Positions 36,034 to 45,261 of a DNA stretch of 64,000 bases are shown piece by piece (positions within the stretch are counted from its first letter, which is position 1; every line of letters starts with the position of its first letter). The notes under the pieces are model-generated. The model saw nothing but the letters and a program-made list of their open reading frames with translations. It did not search any database and was not told where the DNA came from. The DNA lies in contig JACRAF010000017.1 of NCBI GenBank assembly GCA_016213505.1, positions 16,835 through 80,834 of the forward strand. Direction: 5' to 3'. The DNA is from Devosia nanyangense. GTDB taxonomy: Bacteria > Pseudomonadota > Alphaproteobacteria > Rhizobiales > Devosiaceae. The translations under genes were made by a program, and so were the position numbers.

Positions 36034-37392
36034 ATGAGCCTCGCCGGTCCCGACGCGCTCCGCTCGCTCGAGGAGGCCCTGCGCGACATCCGCCGCGAGG
36101 AGGATGAGATCGCGAGGCGCCTGGCGCGCAGCACCGAACTCATCGAAAAGCTTCGCGAACAGGAGGGCGACCTACTGCTGCAACTGGCGGCGGGCCGCTT
36201 CGATCCAGCCGATGAGGCGGCGCTTGCCGCCGCGCTCAGCGTGGCTGGGCATCAAGCGCGGGAGGTGTTGAAGGGGCACGGCGACGACCTTGCCGCTGTC
36301 GAGACTCGGCTCGTGTCGCTGGACGCCGAGATCGCGCGAGCAAGCTTGGATCGGGCCGGGCTGCGGGCCGAGGCGGAAACGTACAGAACCGAACTCGAGA
36401 CACTCGCCGCCAAGGTCCGCCCGGAGCTCGTCAAGGACAGCAGGTATACGGCCCAGTCGGCCGAAGCGGAGGAGCTCGCGAGCATCGCAGAGGAGAGCCT
36501 CCGAAAGACGGCACAAGCGGATGCCGATCGCGAGCATAGAGGTCGCCCCTATCGTGACGATCCGCTGTTCATGTATCTTTGGGATGCCGGCTATGGAACT
36601 CGCAACTACCGCGCCAGCAGCCTGATCTCGTTCCTCGACGGCGGCTTTGCGGCGCTTGTCGGGTTCGCCAGAGCGCGCCCCAATTTCTCGATGCTCAACG
36701 AGATCCCGCTGCGCCTTCGCGAACACGCGGTGAAGCAGGAGGAACTCGCCGAAGCAGCCCGCGGCGAACTCCTCGCGATCGAGAATGCGGCGATCGATGC
36801 GGCCGGCGGCAGGGCGTCGCGCGATGCCCTCGCCCGGGTTCTCGCCGGCATCGAGGCAGCGGAGAGAGCCGTCGTTTCTCTGCAGGATCAGCGGGACGAG
36901 GCCGCCAGGGCGCAGCGCGAGTTGGCGCAGGGGAGCGACGCCGCATTCGTTTCGGCGATGGACAGCCTGAGCGGTCTCCTCGGCCGCGGCGACCTGCGGG
37001 CGCTGCTATCGGAGTCGCGGGCTGGCGCCGGGCAGGACGCCACTGTGATCGAGCAGATCGACGACGTGCGCCAGCGGGCCAACGAGGAAGACTACGAAAC
37101 GCGGGACCATAAGGCGCGGCTCAAAACCCTTGCAGCGCGGCGGCGGGAACTCGAGGACATTCAGTATGAGTTCAAGCGGGAGGGGTTCGACCATCCCGGG
37201 GTGGTCTTTGCCGACGAGCGGCTCGCGAGCGATCGGCTTAACGATTTCCTCCGGGGCGGCATCGCGGCGACGGCCTATTGGGAGCTGTGGCGGCAGAGCC
37301 GGAGCGTCGCGTCCCCCACCGGTTGGAGCATCGGCCTGGGAGGTGCTGGCACGGGTATGGTCTTTGGCCGCCCGCGCGATGGGCGCGGCTAG
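36034..37392 (+). CDS. Uncharacterised coiled-coil protein
   Basis: A 452-residue protein without signal peptide or membrane helix. Residues 1-160 and 225-395 are heptad-rich helices full of Glu, Arg and Ala. Between them lies a more conserved-looking segment around YRDDPLFMYLWDAGYGTRNY and FLDGGFAALVGFARARPNFSML. The end is a glycine-rich tail. Its start is one base after the membrane-protein gene, so the two are almost certainly one unit and probably one complex. It abuts the lipoprotein gene tail to tail with no base between stop codons. I know no function. Confidence 0.65.
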   Translation: MSLAGPDALRSLEEALRDIRREEDEIARRLARSTELIEKLREQEGDLLLQLAAGRFDPADEAALAAALSVAGHQAREVLKGHGDDLAAVETRLVSLDAEIARASLDRAGLRAEAETYRTELETLAAKVRPELVKDSRYTAQSAEAEELASIAEESLRKTAQADADREHRGRPYRDDPLFMYLWDAGYGTRNYRASSLISFLDGGFAALVGFARARPNFSMLNEIPLRLREHAVKQEELAEAARGELLAIENAAIDAAGGRASRDALARVLAGIEAAERAVVSLQDQRDEAARAQRELAQGSDAAFVSAMDSLSGLLGRGDLRALLSESRAGAGQDATVIEQIDDVRQRANEEDYETRDHKARLKTLAARRRELEDIQYEFKREGFDHPGVVFADERLASDRLNDFLRGGIAATAYWELWRQSRSVASPTGWSIGLGGAGTGMVFGRPRDGRG

Positions 37393-37956
37393 TCAGGCGC
37401 AGGCCGGCAGATCGCTGCCGCCGGACGCCGCAAGGACATCGGCGAGCAATTGCTGGTCGACCAGCGGCGCGAGCTGCGTCTGACCGGGCAACGCCACCAG
37501 CACCGAAATCGTCACCTGCGTCGGATCGAGCGCGCCGGACTTGCAGAAGCGCGGGACAAGAGCGATCGTCGCGTGCGAACTCGCTCCAGTATCGCCGTGC
37601 GCCCAGCTTTGCGCGGCGCGGATCGCCGCCTGGTCAGCCTTGGCGAAGCCGAACAGATGGTAAGCGCGGCCAGCGCCGGGCGCCGCAAGATTGGCCGCGA
37701 CGTCGTCCACTTCGGCGCGAACCAGTGCTGCCTTGATGTGCCGTTCGCCCTCGCCGGGGACGACTACGTCGAAGTTCAGTGTCGAGACGTCTTCGATAGG
37801 CGCCAGGCCGCGCGGTACGTCGAAGGCGATCAGCAGGCTCGCGACATCGTCGCGCAGATAGTCAAGCGCCCGGAGTTTGGCGGCTGTGTCGAGGTTGACC
37901 GTCGAACAGCCGCCGAGCAGCAGCGCAAGACAAAGCCCGGCGATCAGGTGGCGCAT
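37393..37956 (-). CDS. Uncharacterised lipoprotein
   Basis: A 187-residue protein with a clear lipoprotein signal: MRHLIAGLCLALLLGGCST, with the lipobox cysteine at residue 17. The mature part has two further cysteines near the C-terminus (FCKSGALD and DLPACA) that could form a disulfide. No family is recognised. It faces the coiled-coil gene tail to tail and has its own promoter side at about 37957-37995. Confidence 0.65.
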   Translation of the reverse strand: MRHLIAGLCLALLLGGCSTVNLDTAAKLRALDYLRDDVASLLIAFDVPRGLAPIEDVSTLNFDVVVPGEGERHIKAALVRAEVDDVAANLAAPGAGRAYHLFGFAKADQAAIRAAQSWAHGDTGASSHATIALVPRFCKSGALDPTQVTISVLVALPGQTQLAPLVDQQLLADVLAASGGSDLPACA

Positions 37957-37995
37957 CGTCCCATCCCCTCGCCCGCTGCTGTATCGGATTCGCGC

Positions 37996-38772
37996 CTATT
38001 TCGCGATATCGGCGGCCCAGTCGAGCGCGGCCTTGGCCACCTCCTCCCAGCCCTTCTCGACGCAGAGGAAGTGCGAGCGATCGGCCAAGGTCTTGAAATC
38101 GGTGCGGGCCGGTGAGGCCCTCTGGATAGCGTAGGCCTGCCGTGCCAGCGGCGGCGCGACTGTCCGGTCCTTGTCGGCCGAAGTGATCAGCAGGGGCGCG
38201 TTGCGTCGCGCCGGACGAATCCCTGTGCCGCTCATCAGCGCCGCCTGATAGAAAATGCGGCCGGGCGCCGGCACCACGAGCCGGTCGTAGTAACCGCCCA
38301 GATCGGCCGCCGGCACCGTATTGGCGAAGCGGTTCGCGAAGCCCTCGCGGCTGAGCATGAACGGAGTGTTCCAGCCGTTCCAGCGCAGCACCGCCGGCAG
38401 CGCCGCGCCGAGCGATGTCGGATCGGCGGTCACGCCCGCGATCGGGGCCGGATCGAATGCGATCCCCGCCGCGCCGATGCCGCGATCGAGCAGCATCTGG
38501 ACGATCAACCCGCCGAAGGAATGGCCGACCAGCAGCGGCTTTTCCGGCAGCGACCGGATCAGCGCTTCATGGTGATCGGCGATCTCGCCGACGCCGAGCC
38601 TGCCGAAATCGGGATGTGGGCTGGCGCGCAGTTCCGCCACCGGCCGATCCATCAGCGGCCAGGCCGGGGTCAGCGTGCGATAGCCAGCCGCGCCGAAGGC
38701 GCCTTTGAAGCCGTCCCACGAGGTGGGCGCCATCCACGCACCGTGGATGAAGACGACTGTCCTAGTAGCCAT
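37996..38772 (-). CDS. Alpha/beta hydrolase
   Basis: A 258-residue alpha/beta-fold hydrolase. The oxyanion segment is FIHGAW, the nucleophile serine is in LVGHSFGG, the acid lies in ITSADKDRTV, and the histidine in DRSHFLCVEKGW. No signal peptide is present. An esterase or lipase-like activity on an unknown substrate is all that can be said. The ATG at 38772 begins just before the first strand. Confidence 0.82.
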   Translation of the reverse strand: MATRTVVFIHGAWMAPTSWDGFKGAFGAAGYRTLTPAWPLMDRPVAELRASPHPDFGRLGVGEIADHHEALIRSLPEKPLLVGHSFGGLIVQMLLDRGIGAAGIAFDPAPIAGVTADPTSLGAALPAVLRWNGWNTPFMLSREGFANRFANTVPAADLGGYYDRLVVPAPGRIFYQAALMSGTGIRPARRNAPLLITSADKDRTVAPPLARQAYAIQRASPARTDFKTLADRSHFLCVEKGWEEVAKAALDWAADIAK

Positions 38773-38963
38773 GAGCCGCGCTCCCGAAGCTCCAATCGGC
38801 CATGAGGTTGCCTGCACACGCCGCCGCAAGCAACCCACCCAAAGCGCATGGCTCGAGCGGGGCCAAGCTTGAGCCGACCGGCCAAGATTGTCTGAGTCGC
38901 GGGCCGGTGCTATTCTTTGTGCGCCACAGTCGTTTACTAGATTTATTGTAGAGGGGAAATATC

Positions 38964-39458
38964 ATGAACGAAGCAGATCGGAAGGCAAGAAACGTGCAGC
39001 GTCTACAGGAGCTATATCCGACGTTCGCGGCGCGCGTCGCGCAGGTGATTGCAGCGCTCGAGGCGAGGCACATTCGCCCCCGCATCCAGGACGCCTGGCG
39101 CTCGATCGCCGACCAGAAGGCCGCCTTCGACGCCGGACATTCCAAGGTTCTGTTCGGCTTCCACAACGTCACCGGCGCCGGAGGCAAGCCAGAGAGCCTT
39201 GCGGTCGACATGCTCGACGACGATTCGCCGCTGGCGCTGAGCAAGAGCTATCTGCTGCAACTCGCCGATGCTGCCGAGCAGGCGGGCCTGATTACAGGCA
39301 TACGATGGGGCGTGCCGGAGGCGATGGTGGGCGCCATTGATGCCGCGATAGCCAGTCAGAACTGGACGGCCAACGTCAAGATCGGCTGGGACCCGAGCCA
39401 CATCCAACCGGTCGGCATCAGCATCGACGGAGCCAGGAACGGCAAACGGCCCAAATAA
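38964..39458 (+). CDS. M15-like peptidoglycan peptidase
   Basis: A 164-residue protein like the M15 endopeptidases and D,D-carboxypeptidases of the VanY/endolysin type. The likely zinc ligands are the histidine in FGFHN, the aspartate in LAVDMLDDD and the histidine in DPSHIQP. RIQDAWRSIADQKAAFDAGHS is the usual substrate-cleft start. There is no signal peptide, so it is either cytoplasmic or released by lysis, as for phage enzymes; no other phage gene is near. GAGGGG precedes the ATG. Confidence 0.7.
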   Translation: MNEADRKARNVQRLQELYPTFAARVAQVIAALEARHIRPRIQDAWRSIADQKAAFDAGHSKVLFGFHNVTGAGGKPESLAVDMLDDDSPLALSKSYLLQLADAAEQAGLITGIRWGVPEAMVGAIDAAIASQNWTANVKIGWDPSHIQPVGISIDGARNGKRPK

Positions 39459-39466
39459 TAGGCCGC

Positions 39467-41281
39467 TTATCCGAAGACGCTGGCGCCACGGTCGGCGGCG
39501 CCGACCAAAGAGCGGAAGCCGGCGAACAGCTCGCGGCCCATGCCGGAATGCGCGCCACGCAGATCCTCTGTCGCCGGGGTGCGCGAGAAGAACTCGCGCT
39601 CGTCGCCGACAAACTCGAGCGTGCCCTTCTCGGCATCGAGCCGGATCAGGTCGCCGTCGCGAATCTTGGAGATGGCGCCGCCGTTCATCGCCTCCGGCGT
39701 CATGTGAATCGCCGCCGGGACCTTGCCGGAGGCACCCGACATGCGCCCGTCGGTCAGCAGAGCCACCTTGAAGCCGCGGTCCTGCAACACGCCCAGGGCC
39801 GGCGTCAGTTTGTGAAGTTCGGGCATGCCGACAGCGCCGGGTCCCTGGAAGCGGACCACCGCGATCATGTCGTGGTTGAGCTCACCGTTCTTGAACGCCG
39901 CCTGCAGACCATCCTGGGTGTGGAACACGCGGGCCTTGGCTTCGACCACACGGTTCTCGGGCTTCACAGCGGAGATCTTGATCACCGACTTGCCGAGATT
40001 GCCGGTCAGGAGCTTCAGCCCGCCGGTCCTGGAGAAGGCGTCCTTGACTGGCGCCAGCACTTTCGCGTTGCCCGATTGCCTCGGCGACGGCTCGAATGCC
40101 AGCTTCTCCTCAATCAACTTGGCCTCGACCGCATAGCCTGACAGGCCCAGCCCCCAAACGGTCTTGACGTCGTCGTGGAGGTGCCCACTCTCGATCAGCT
40201 CGCGGATCAGAAATCCCATTCCACCCGCGGCGTGGAAGTGGTTCACGTCGGCAACACCGTTGGGATAGACGCGCGCCAGGAGCGGCACCACCTCGCTGAG
40301 ATCGGCCATGTCCTGCCAGGTCACTTGCAGCCCTGCCGCCGCAGCGATCGCGATCAGGTGCAGTGTGTGGTTGGTCGAGCCGCCGGTCGCGTGCAACCCC
40401 ACCAGACCGTTGACGATCGCCTTTTCGTCGATGATGTGGCCGACCGGGGTGTAGTCGTTGCCCTCCGCCGTCAGCGACAGCGCACGCCTCGCCGCCTCAC
40501 GAGTCAGCGCATCGCGCAGCGGCGTGCCGGGATTGATGAAGCTTGCGCCCGGCAGATGCAGCCCCATGATCTCCATCAGCATCTGGTTGGAATTGGCGGT
40601 GCCGTAGAAGGTGCAGGTGCCCGGCGAATGGTACGACTTGGCCTCGGCCTCCAGCAGTTCGGCGCGGCCGACCTTGCCCTCCATGTAGAGTTGGCGGACG
40701 CGGCTCTTTTCGTCGTTGGGCATGCCCGAGGGCATCGGCCCGGCCGGAATGAACACCGCCGGCAGGTGGCCGAAGGTCAGCGCCCCGATCAAGAGGCCCG
40801 GCACGATCTTGTCGCAGATGCCGAGGAACACCGCGGCATCGAACATGTTGTGGCTGAGCGCAATGGCCGTCGCCATGGCGATCACGTCGCGAGAGAACAG
40901 CGACAGGTCCATCCCCGGCTGGCCCTGGGTGACGCCGTCGCACATCGCCGGCACGCCGCCCGCCACCTGCGCCGTGGCGCAGATCTCGCGCGCCGCAGCT
41001 TTGATGATGTCGGGATAGAACTGGTAGGGCTGATGCGCCGACAGCATGTCGTTGTAGGAGGTGACGATGCCCAGGTTCAGCGCCTTGTTGCCCGCGAGCT
41101 TTGCCTTGTCGGAGGGCGAACAGGCGGCGAAACCATGGGCGAGATTGCCGCACGAGAGGCTGGCGCGATAGACGCCGTCTTCACGGGCGCGTTCGATGCG
41201 ACCGAGATAGTCGCGGCGCGTTTCGGCGCTGCGCGCGCCGATGCGATCGGTGACGTCCTGGACGGCCTTGAGGACAGACAT
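39467..41281 (-). CDS. edd: Phosphogluconate dehydratase
   Basis: A 604-residue iron-sulfur dehydratase of the IlvD/Edd family, making KDPG from 6-phosphogluconate in the Entner-Doudoroff path. Cluster ligands are seen in [16 protein letters not shown], in GICDKIVPG and in [15 protein letters not shown]. The [17 protein letters not shown] segment is the conserved C-terminal site. It is the last gene of the kinase-zwf-pgl-edd unit. An eda aldolase gene is not in the window. Confidence 0.95.
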   Translation of the reverse strand: MSVLKAVQDVTDRIGARSAETRRDYLGRIERAREDGVYRASLSCGNLAHGFAACSPSDKAKLAGNKALNLGIVTSYNDMLSAHQPYQFYPDIIKAAAREICATAQVAGGVPAMCDGVTQGQPGMDLSLFSRDVIAMATAIALSHNMFDAAVFLGICDKIVPGLLIGALTFGHLPAVFIPAGPMPSGMPNDEKSRVRQLYMEGKVGRAELLEAEAKSYHSPGTCTFYGTANSNQMLMEIMGLHLPGASFINPGTPLRDALTREAARRALSLTAEGNDYTPVGHIIDEKAIVNGLVGLHATGGSTNHTLHLIAIAAAAGLQVTWQDMADLSEVVPLLARVYPNGVADVNHFHAAGGMGFLIRELIESGHLHDDVKTVWGLGLSGYAVEAKLIEEKLAFEPSPRQSGNAKVLAPVKDAFSRTGGLKLLTGNLGKSVIKISAVKPENRVVEAKARVFHTQDGLQAAFKNGELNHDMIAVVRFQGPGAVGMPELHKLTPALGVLQDRGFKVALLTDGRMSGASGKVPAAIHMTPEAMNGGAISKIRDGDLIRLDAEKGTLEFVGDEREFFSRTPATEDLRGAHSGMGRELFAGFRSLVGAADRGASVFG

Positions 41282-41306
41282 CGGAGGGCTCCTTAGTGGA
41301 CCCCGC

Positions 41307-41996
41307 TCAGGGGCACCAGAAAATCGTCAATGGCGTTTGGGTCTGGCGCAGGATAGCACGGACGGGCATGTCCTCGACGGGACCTTCTGCCGCCGCGCGC
41401 TCCAGCGTTTCGACCTTCTCTTCCCCCTCGATATGCAGATAGAGCGCCCGGGCGGCAAGCAGCCGTTTGAGCGTCAATGTGACCCGCGGCTCGCCAGCGC
41501 CTGGAGCGCGGATGGCGACGACCGGTCCGTCCCCCGTCAACGCCTCCTCGAGCGTATCGCCGCCTGGAAAGAATGACGCCGTGTGACCGTCATTTCCCAT
41601 ACCGAGAATGGCGGCATCGAGCGGCTGCGGCACCCTGGACTGCGCAACGCCGGCCTTGCCGGCGTCCGGCTCGGCCCCGCCCTGGAAGAGCGGCACAAAC
41701 GTCGCCGCCAGGGCACGGCCCTGCAGCAGACCGGCCCTGACCAGTCTAGCGTTCGAGCGGTCCGAGGCCTCGTCCACCCAACGCTCGTCGACGAGCGTCA
41801 CCGTGACCTTCTCCCACGGCACGTCGGCACGGGCCGAAAGCGCCTTGAAGAACCGCGCCGGGGTGGTGCCGCCCGACACCGCAAGCGATGCAGCGCCGCG
41901 CGCCTTGACGCCCGCCTTGAGGTTGCCGGCGACGGCATCGGCGAGGGCTTCGGCCAGTTGATCCTTGTCGCGGAAGTTCCGGCGCGCCGGCCTCAA
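41307..41996 (-). CDS. pgl: 6-phosphogluconolactonase
   Basis: A 229-residue lactonase of the NagB/DevB fold that opens 6-phosphogluconolactone. Marks are [17 protein letters not shown] with the DRSNARLVR segment, and [15 protein letters not shown]. It overlaps the zwf stop codon by four bases and precedes edd by 25, so the three act in sequence from one message. Confidence 0.93.
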   Translation of the reverse strand: MRPARRNFRDKDQLAEALADAVAGNLKAGVKARGAASLAVSGGTTPARFFKALSARADVPWEKVTVTLVDERWVDEASDRSNARLVRAGLLQGRALAATFVPLFQGGAEPDAGKAGVAQSRVPQPLDAAILGMGNDGHTASFFPGGDTLEEALTGDGPVVAIRAPGAGEPRVTLTLKRLLAARALYLHIEGEEKVETLERAAAEGPVEDMPVRAILRQTQTPLTIFWCP

Positions 41997-43474
41997 TTAT
42001 CGTCCTCGTGCCAGGTGCGGCCGTCGCGCTCGATCAGCGCCACTGCGCCGCTCGGGCCCCAGGTGCCGGCCGCATAGGCCTGCGGCGAGTCGGTCGCCTG
42101 GTCCCAGGCGTCACGGATCGGATCGATCCAGGACCACGCCGCCTCCAGTTCGTCGCGGCGCATGAACAGGGTCTGCGATCCGCGGATGACGTCGAGCAGC
42201 AGCCGCTCGTAGGCCTCCGGCGTGCGCTCGGCGAACGTCGCCGCGAAGCTCAGATCGAGCGGCGCTTCGCGCAGGCGCATGCCACCCGGGCCCGGGTCCT
42301 TGATCATCAGGAAGAGCTTGACGCCCTCGTCGGGCTGGATGCGGATGATCATCCGGTTTGGGCGGGGCGCACCCTCGGCGTGGTCGAACATCGAGTGCGG
42401 GATGTTGCGGAACTGGATGACGATTTCCGAGGCGCGGCTTGCCATGCGCTTGCCGGTGCGGAAGTAGAACGGCACTCCGGCCCAGCGCCAGTTCTCGATC
42501 TCCGCCTTGAGCGCGACGAAGGTTTCGGCCTTGGAGCCCTTCTTGTCTGCGGGGAGTTCCTCCTGGTAGCTGGCCACAGCCTGGCCGTCGACGGAGCCGT
42601 TGCGGTATTGCCCGCGCACCGTCACCTTGCCGACATCGGCACTGGTGATGCGCTTGAGCGAGCGCAGCACCTTGAGCTTCTCGTCGCGTAGCGCGTCGGC
42701 GTCATCGGAGGCAGGCGGCTCCATCGCCACCAGACAGAGCAGCTGCAGCATGTGGTTCTGGATCATGTCGCGTAGCGCGCCGGACTCATCGTAGTAGCCG
42801 CGCGTGCCGGCGCCGACCGACTCGGCGACCGTCAGCTGGATGTGGTCGATATGCGCGGAATTCCAGATCGGCTCGAACAGGATGTTGGCAAAGCGCAGCG
42901 CCAAGAGGTTCTGCACCGTCTCTTTGCCGAGATAGTGGTCGATGCGATAGACCTGATCCTCCGCGAAGATGCGGCTCACTTCGTTGTTGATCGCCATCGA
43001 GGATTCGAGGTCGTGGCCGAGCGGCTTTTCGATCACGACGCGGGCATCGCGCCGGTAGTAGCCCTGCTTTTCGATGTATTCGCAGGTCGGCCCGAACAGG
43101 TCGGGTGCGATGGCGAGATAGAAAGCCCTCACGACCTTTGGATCGTCGCGCAGCTTGGTCGACAGATCCGCCCATTTTGCCGGGTCGGAGACATCGTTGG
43201 GAATGTAGGAGAACACCGAAACGAAGCGGTCGATCACCTTCTCGTCGCGGTCGGCCTTGGCGACGAACTGGTCGATCGATTCGCGCGCTGCCTTCTGGAA
43301 ATCGGCATCGCTCAACTTGGAGCGCGACACCCCGATGATCCGCGACTGCTGGTCGAACTGTCCGTCCTTGAAGCGGTGATAGAGCGCCGGAATAAGCTTG
43401 CGTTTCGTCAGGTCGCCCGTCGCGCCGAAGACCACATAGTCGAAGGGTGGGACGGGAATGATGCGGCTGGACAC
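41993..43474 (-). CDS. zwf: Glucose-6-phosphate dehydrogenase
   Basis: A 493-residue enzyme that oxidises glucose 6-phosphate. The NADP-binding motif is FGATGDLTKRKL near residue 12 and the active site RIDHYLGKE near 178. The GTG at 43474 (protein beginning SSRIIPVPPFDYVV) gives the usual family N-terminus, with GGAG ten bases ahead. An ATG at 43504 that overlaps the kinase stop codon (ATGA) would add ten residues and is a real alternative. Confidence 0.93.
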   Translation of the reverse strand: MSSRIIPVPPFDYVVFGATGDLTKRKLIPALYHRFKDGQFDQQSRIIGVSRSKLSDADFQKAARESIDQFVAKADRDEKVIDRFVSVFSYIPNDVSDPAKWADLSTKLRDDPKVVRAFYLAIAPDLFGPTCEYIEKQGYYRRDARVVIEKPLGHDLESSMAINNEVSRIFAEDQVYRIDHYLGKETVQNLLALRFANILFEPIWNSAHIDHIQLTVAESVGAGTRGYYDESGALRDMIQNHMLQLLCLVAMEPPASDDADALRDEKLKVLRSLKRITSADVGKVTVRGQYRNGSVDGQAVASYQEELPADKKGSKAETFVALKAEIENWRWAGVPFYFRTGKRMASRASEIVIQFRNIPHSMFDHAEGAPRPNRMIIRIQPDEGVKLFLMIKDPGPGGMRLREAPLDLSFAATFAERTPEAYERLLLDVIRGSQTLFMRRDELEAAWSWIDPIRDAWDQATDSPQAYAAGTWGPSGAVALIERDGRTWHEDDN

Positions 43475-43500
43475 GCTCTTATGTCTCCGTTCGATGTAGT

Positions 43501-44427
43501 TCATGCGGCGAAGTTCTGCTTTGCGAGGATGACGGCCCCGTGCAGGGGCTCGTGCTTGGGAGTGACGATGAACTCGCCATAGCGGGCAATCATCAGCGGA
43601 TAAAGGCGGGTGCCGAAGCCGCCGACGGCGGCCATCTTCTCGACGCCGCGGGCCTTGAACCAGCGCACATAGTTGTCGATGTAGCTCAGTTCCAGCTCCA
43701 TCAGCTCCTTGGCCACGGCGTCGCCCTTCTCGAAATACTCGAAGAACAGCGGCATCAGCGCGCCGAACTCGGCTGGAGCGCGGCCAAGCAGCGTCTGTGG
43801 TGCCCCGGCACCGGACACAACGTGCGACTCTTCCTTGGGGAACGACCAGTCCATGATCGCGTCGATCGTGCCGCCGAATCGGGCCAGCACCGCTTCGGTC
43901 AGCGGCGAGCCGCTCACCAGCCCGTCCGTCGCCTCGACCGTGCGGCGCATCAGTTCCCGGCCGAGAATGGCGCCCGACATCTGGTCGCCGATGTGAAAAC
44001 CCCAACCGCCGCACTGATGGCGCTGGCCTTTGACGATGGCCATCGCGGCCGAGCCGGTGCCGACGATGATCACGGCGCCGTCCTCGCCTCCATGCGCACC
44101 AGCCCGGGCGATGTCGATGTCGTCATAGACCTTGACCGCCGCAAACGGCCAGTCGCGCGCCTCGAAGTCGGTACGCGCCGAAGCCAGGCGGCCGCCGGCC
44201 ATGCCGAAGCAGGCATAGGTGTTTTTGGTCTCGGCGAAGTCGATGCCGGCCTTGGCGAACACCTCTTTGGTGCCCTCGGTGATCGAACGATAGGCCGGGT
44301 CACCATTGTCAATCTGGAGGTTGGAGCGGCCGCCGCCGGCATCGGCCAGGGTCGCCAGGGTCTCGTCGGCGAGCCGGATGCGGCAATTGGTGCCTCCCCC
44401 GTCGACGCCAAGATAGTATCTGGTCAC
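43501..44427 (-). CDS. BadF/BadG-type sugar kinase (GlcNAc kinase-like)
   Basis: A 308-residue ASKHA-fold kinase of the BadF/BadG/BcrA family, which includes N-acetylglucosamine and glucosamine kinases. The phosphate-1 loop is GVDGGGTNCRIR and the adenosine side is IIVGTGSAAMAI; GGWGFHIGDQMSGA is typical of the GlcNAc kinase branch. The GTG at 44427 is the only start that keeps the fold. It sits first in the Entner-Doudoroff operon, where a glucokinase would be expected, so it may supply glucose 6-phosphate; that is inference. Confidence 0.82.
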   Translation of the reverse strand: MTRYYLGVDGGGTNCRIRLADETLATLADAGGGRSNLQIDNGDPAYRSITEGTKEVFAKAGIDFAETKNTYACFGMAGGRLASARTDFEARDWPFAAVKVYDDIDIARAGAHGGEDGAVIIVGTGSAAMAIVKGQRHQCGGWGFHIGDQMSGAILGRELMRRTVEATDGLVSGSPLTEAVLARFGGTIDAIMDWSFPKEESHVVSGAGAPQTLLGRAPAEFGALMPLFFEYFEKGDAVAKELMELELSYIDNYVRWFKARGVEKMAAVGGFGTRLYPLMIARYGEFIVTPKHEPLHGAVILAKQNFAA

Positions 44428-44549
44428 GTCCGACCCCGGTTGGCGCGTTGCTCGACGGAACCGGCCTCGCCTCTCGAAAGCGGGGAGAAAGCCGGTTTCC
44501 GCACGGCAAACGCGAAAGAACAAACGCCCCCTTGGCGCGGGCGGACCAT

Positions 44550-44564
44550 AATGCCAATGGCATT
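44550..44564. promoter_or_regulatory. AATGCC palindrome in the kinase-cobU divergent region
   Basis: AATGCC-AAT-GGCATT is a perfect inverted repeat with 6-base arms, 123 bases before the sugar-kinase start and 110 before cobU. It looks like an operator for a sugar-responsive repressor, but no regulator gene is adjacent. Confidence 0.4.
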
Positions 44565-44611
44565 TCGACGAAAGTACAATATGCAATCGATTTCAGCGAG
44601 CAAGCGGCCTT

Positions 44612-44632
44612 GTCGCATGGTCCCCATGCGAC
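44612..44632. other. Perfect hairpin in the cobU leader
   Basis: GTCGCATGG and CCATGCGAC form a 9-bp perfect stem with a three-base loop, 41 bases before the cobU start. No T-run follows. It could act in RNA or as a protein site. Confidence 0.45.
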
Positions 44633-44673
44633 CAATCTTGCCTGCGTGCGTTTGAGCCGAGTGGGAGGCGGAG

Positions 44674-45234
44674 ATGAACGGACACGTCCTGGTGCTGGGC
44701 GGCGCGCGATCGGGCAAAACCGGCTTTGCCGAGCGCCTCGCGATGCGGGCGGGTCAAACCCCGCTCTATCTCGCCACTGCCCAGGCGCTCGACGCCGAGA
44801 TGCGTGAACGGGTCAAACTCCACCAGCAGCAGCGGCATGGCCGGTTTGCCACGCTCGAGGAGCCGCTGGCCGTGCCGGCGGCACTCAGGGCCGCCGCCAG
44901 GAAGCATGATGTGATCCTCGTCGACTGCCTGACGCTGTGGATCACCAACCTGCTCGGCGCCAACCGTAATGTGGCCGAGGCGGTCGAGGAACTGGCCGCA
45001 GCTCTGGCGCAGATCGACACGGCACGGATCATTCTGGTTTCCAACGAGGTCGGCCTCGGCATCGTGCCGGACAACGCTCTGGCCAGGACTTTCCGCGATC
45101 TTGCCGGATCGGCGCACCAGCGCCTCGCCGAAATCTGCGCGGAAGTGCACTTCATTGTCGCCGGCCTGCCGATGACCCTCAAGGGTCCCCGGCTGACCGA
45201 GAGCAGCACGGAACTGCCGCGGGCGGAGGGGTAA
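44674..45234 (+). CDS. cobU: Adenosylcobinamide kinase/guanylyltransferase
   Basis: A 186-residue enzyme that phosphorylates adenosylcobinamide and adds GMP for the nucleotide-loop step of cobalamin synthesis. The P-loop is GGARSGKT (residues 9-16), and VDCLTLWITNLL with VSNEVGLGIVP are family marks. GGGAGG precedes the ATG. It is separate from, and convergent with, the cobD-cobQ-cobB-cobA group. No cobS or cobT is in the window. Confidence 0.94.
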   Translation: MNGHVLVLGGARSGKTGFAERLAMRAGQTPLYLATAQALDAEMRERVKLHQQQRHGRFATLEEPLAVPAALRAAARKHDVILVDCLTLWITNLLGANRNVAEAVEELAAALAQIDTARIILVSNEVGLGIVPDNALARTFRDLAGSAHQRLAEICAEVHFIVAGLPMTLKGPRLTESSTELPRAEG

Positions 45235-45261
45235 GAAGCCGCGGAGCGGCGGCGGCTCCGG

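Noticed and set aside
38964..39458. Prophage remnant
   Set aside because: One lysin-like gene alone, with no integrase, att site or structural genes, is not enough.
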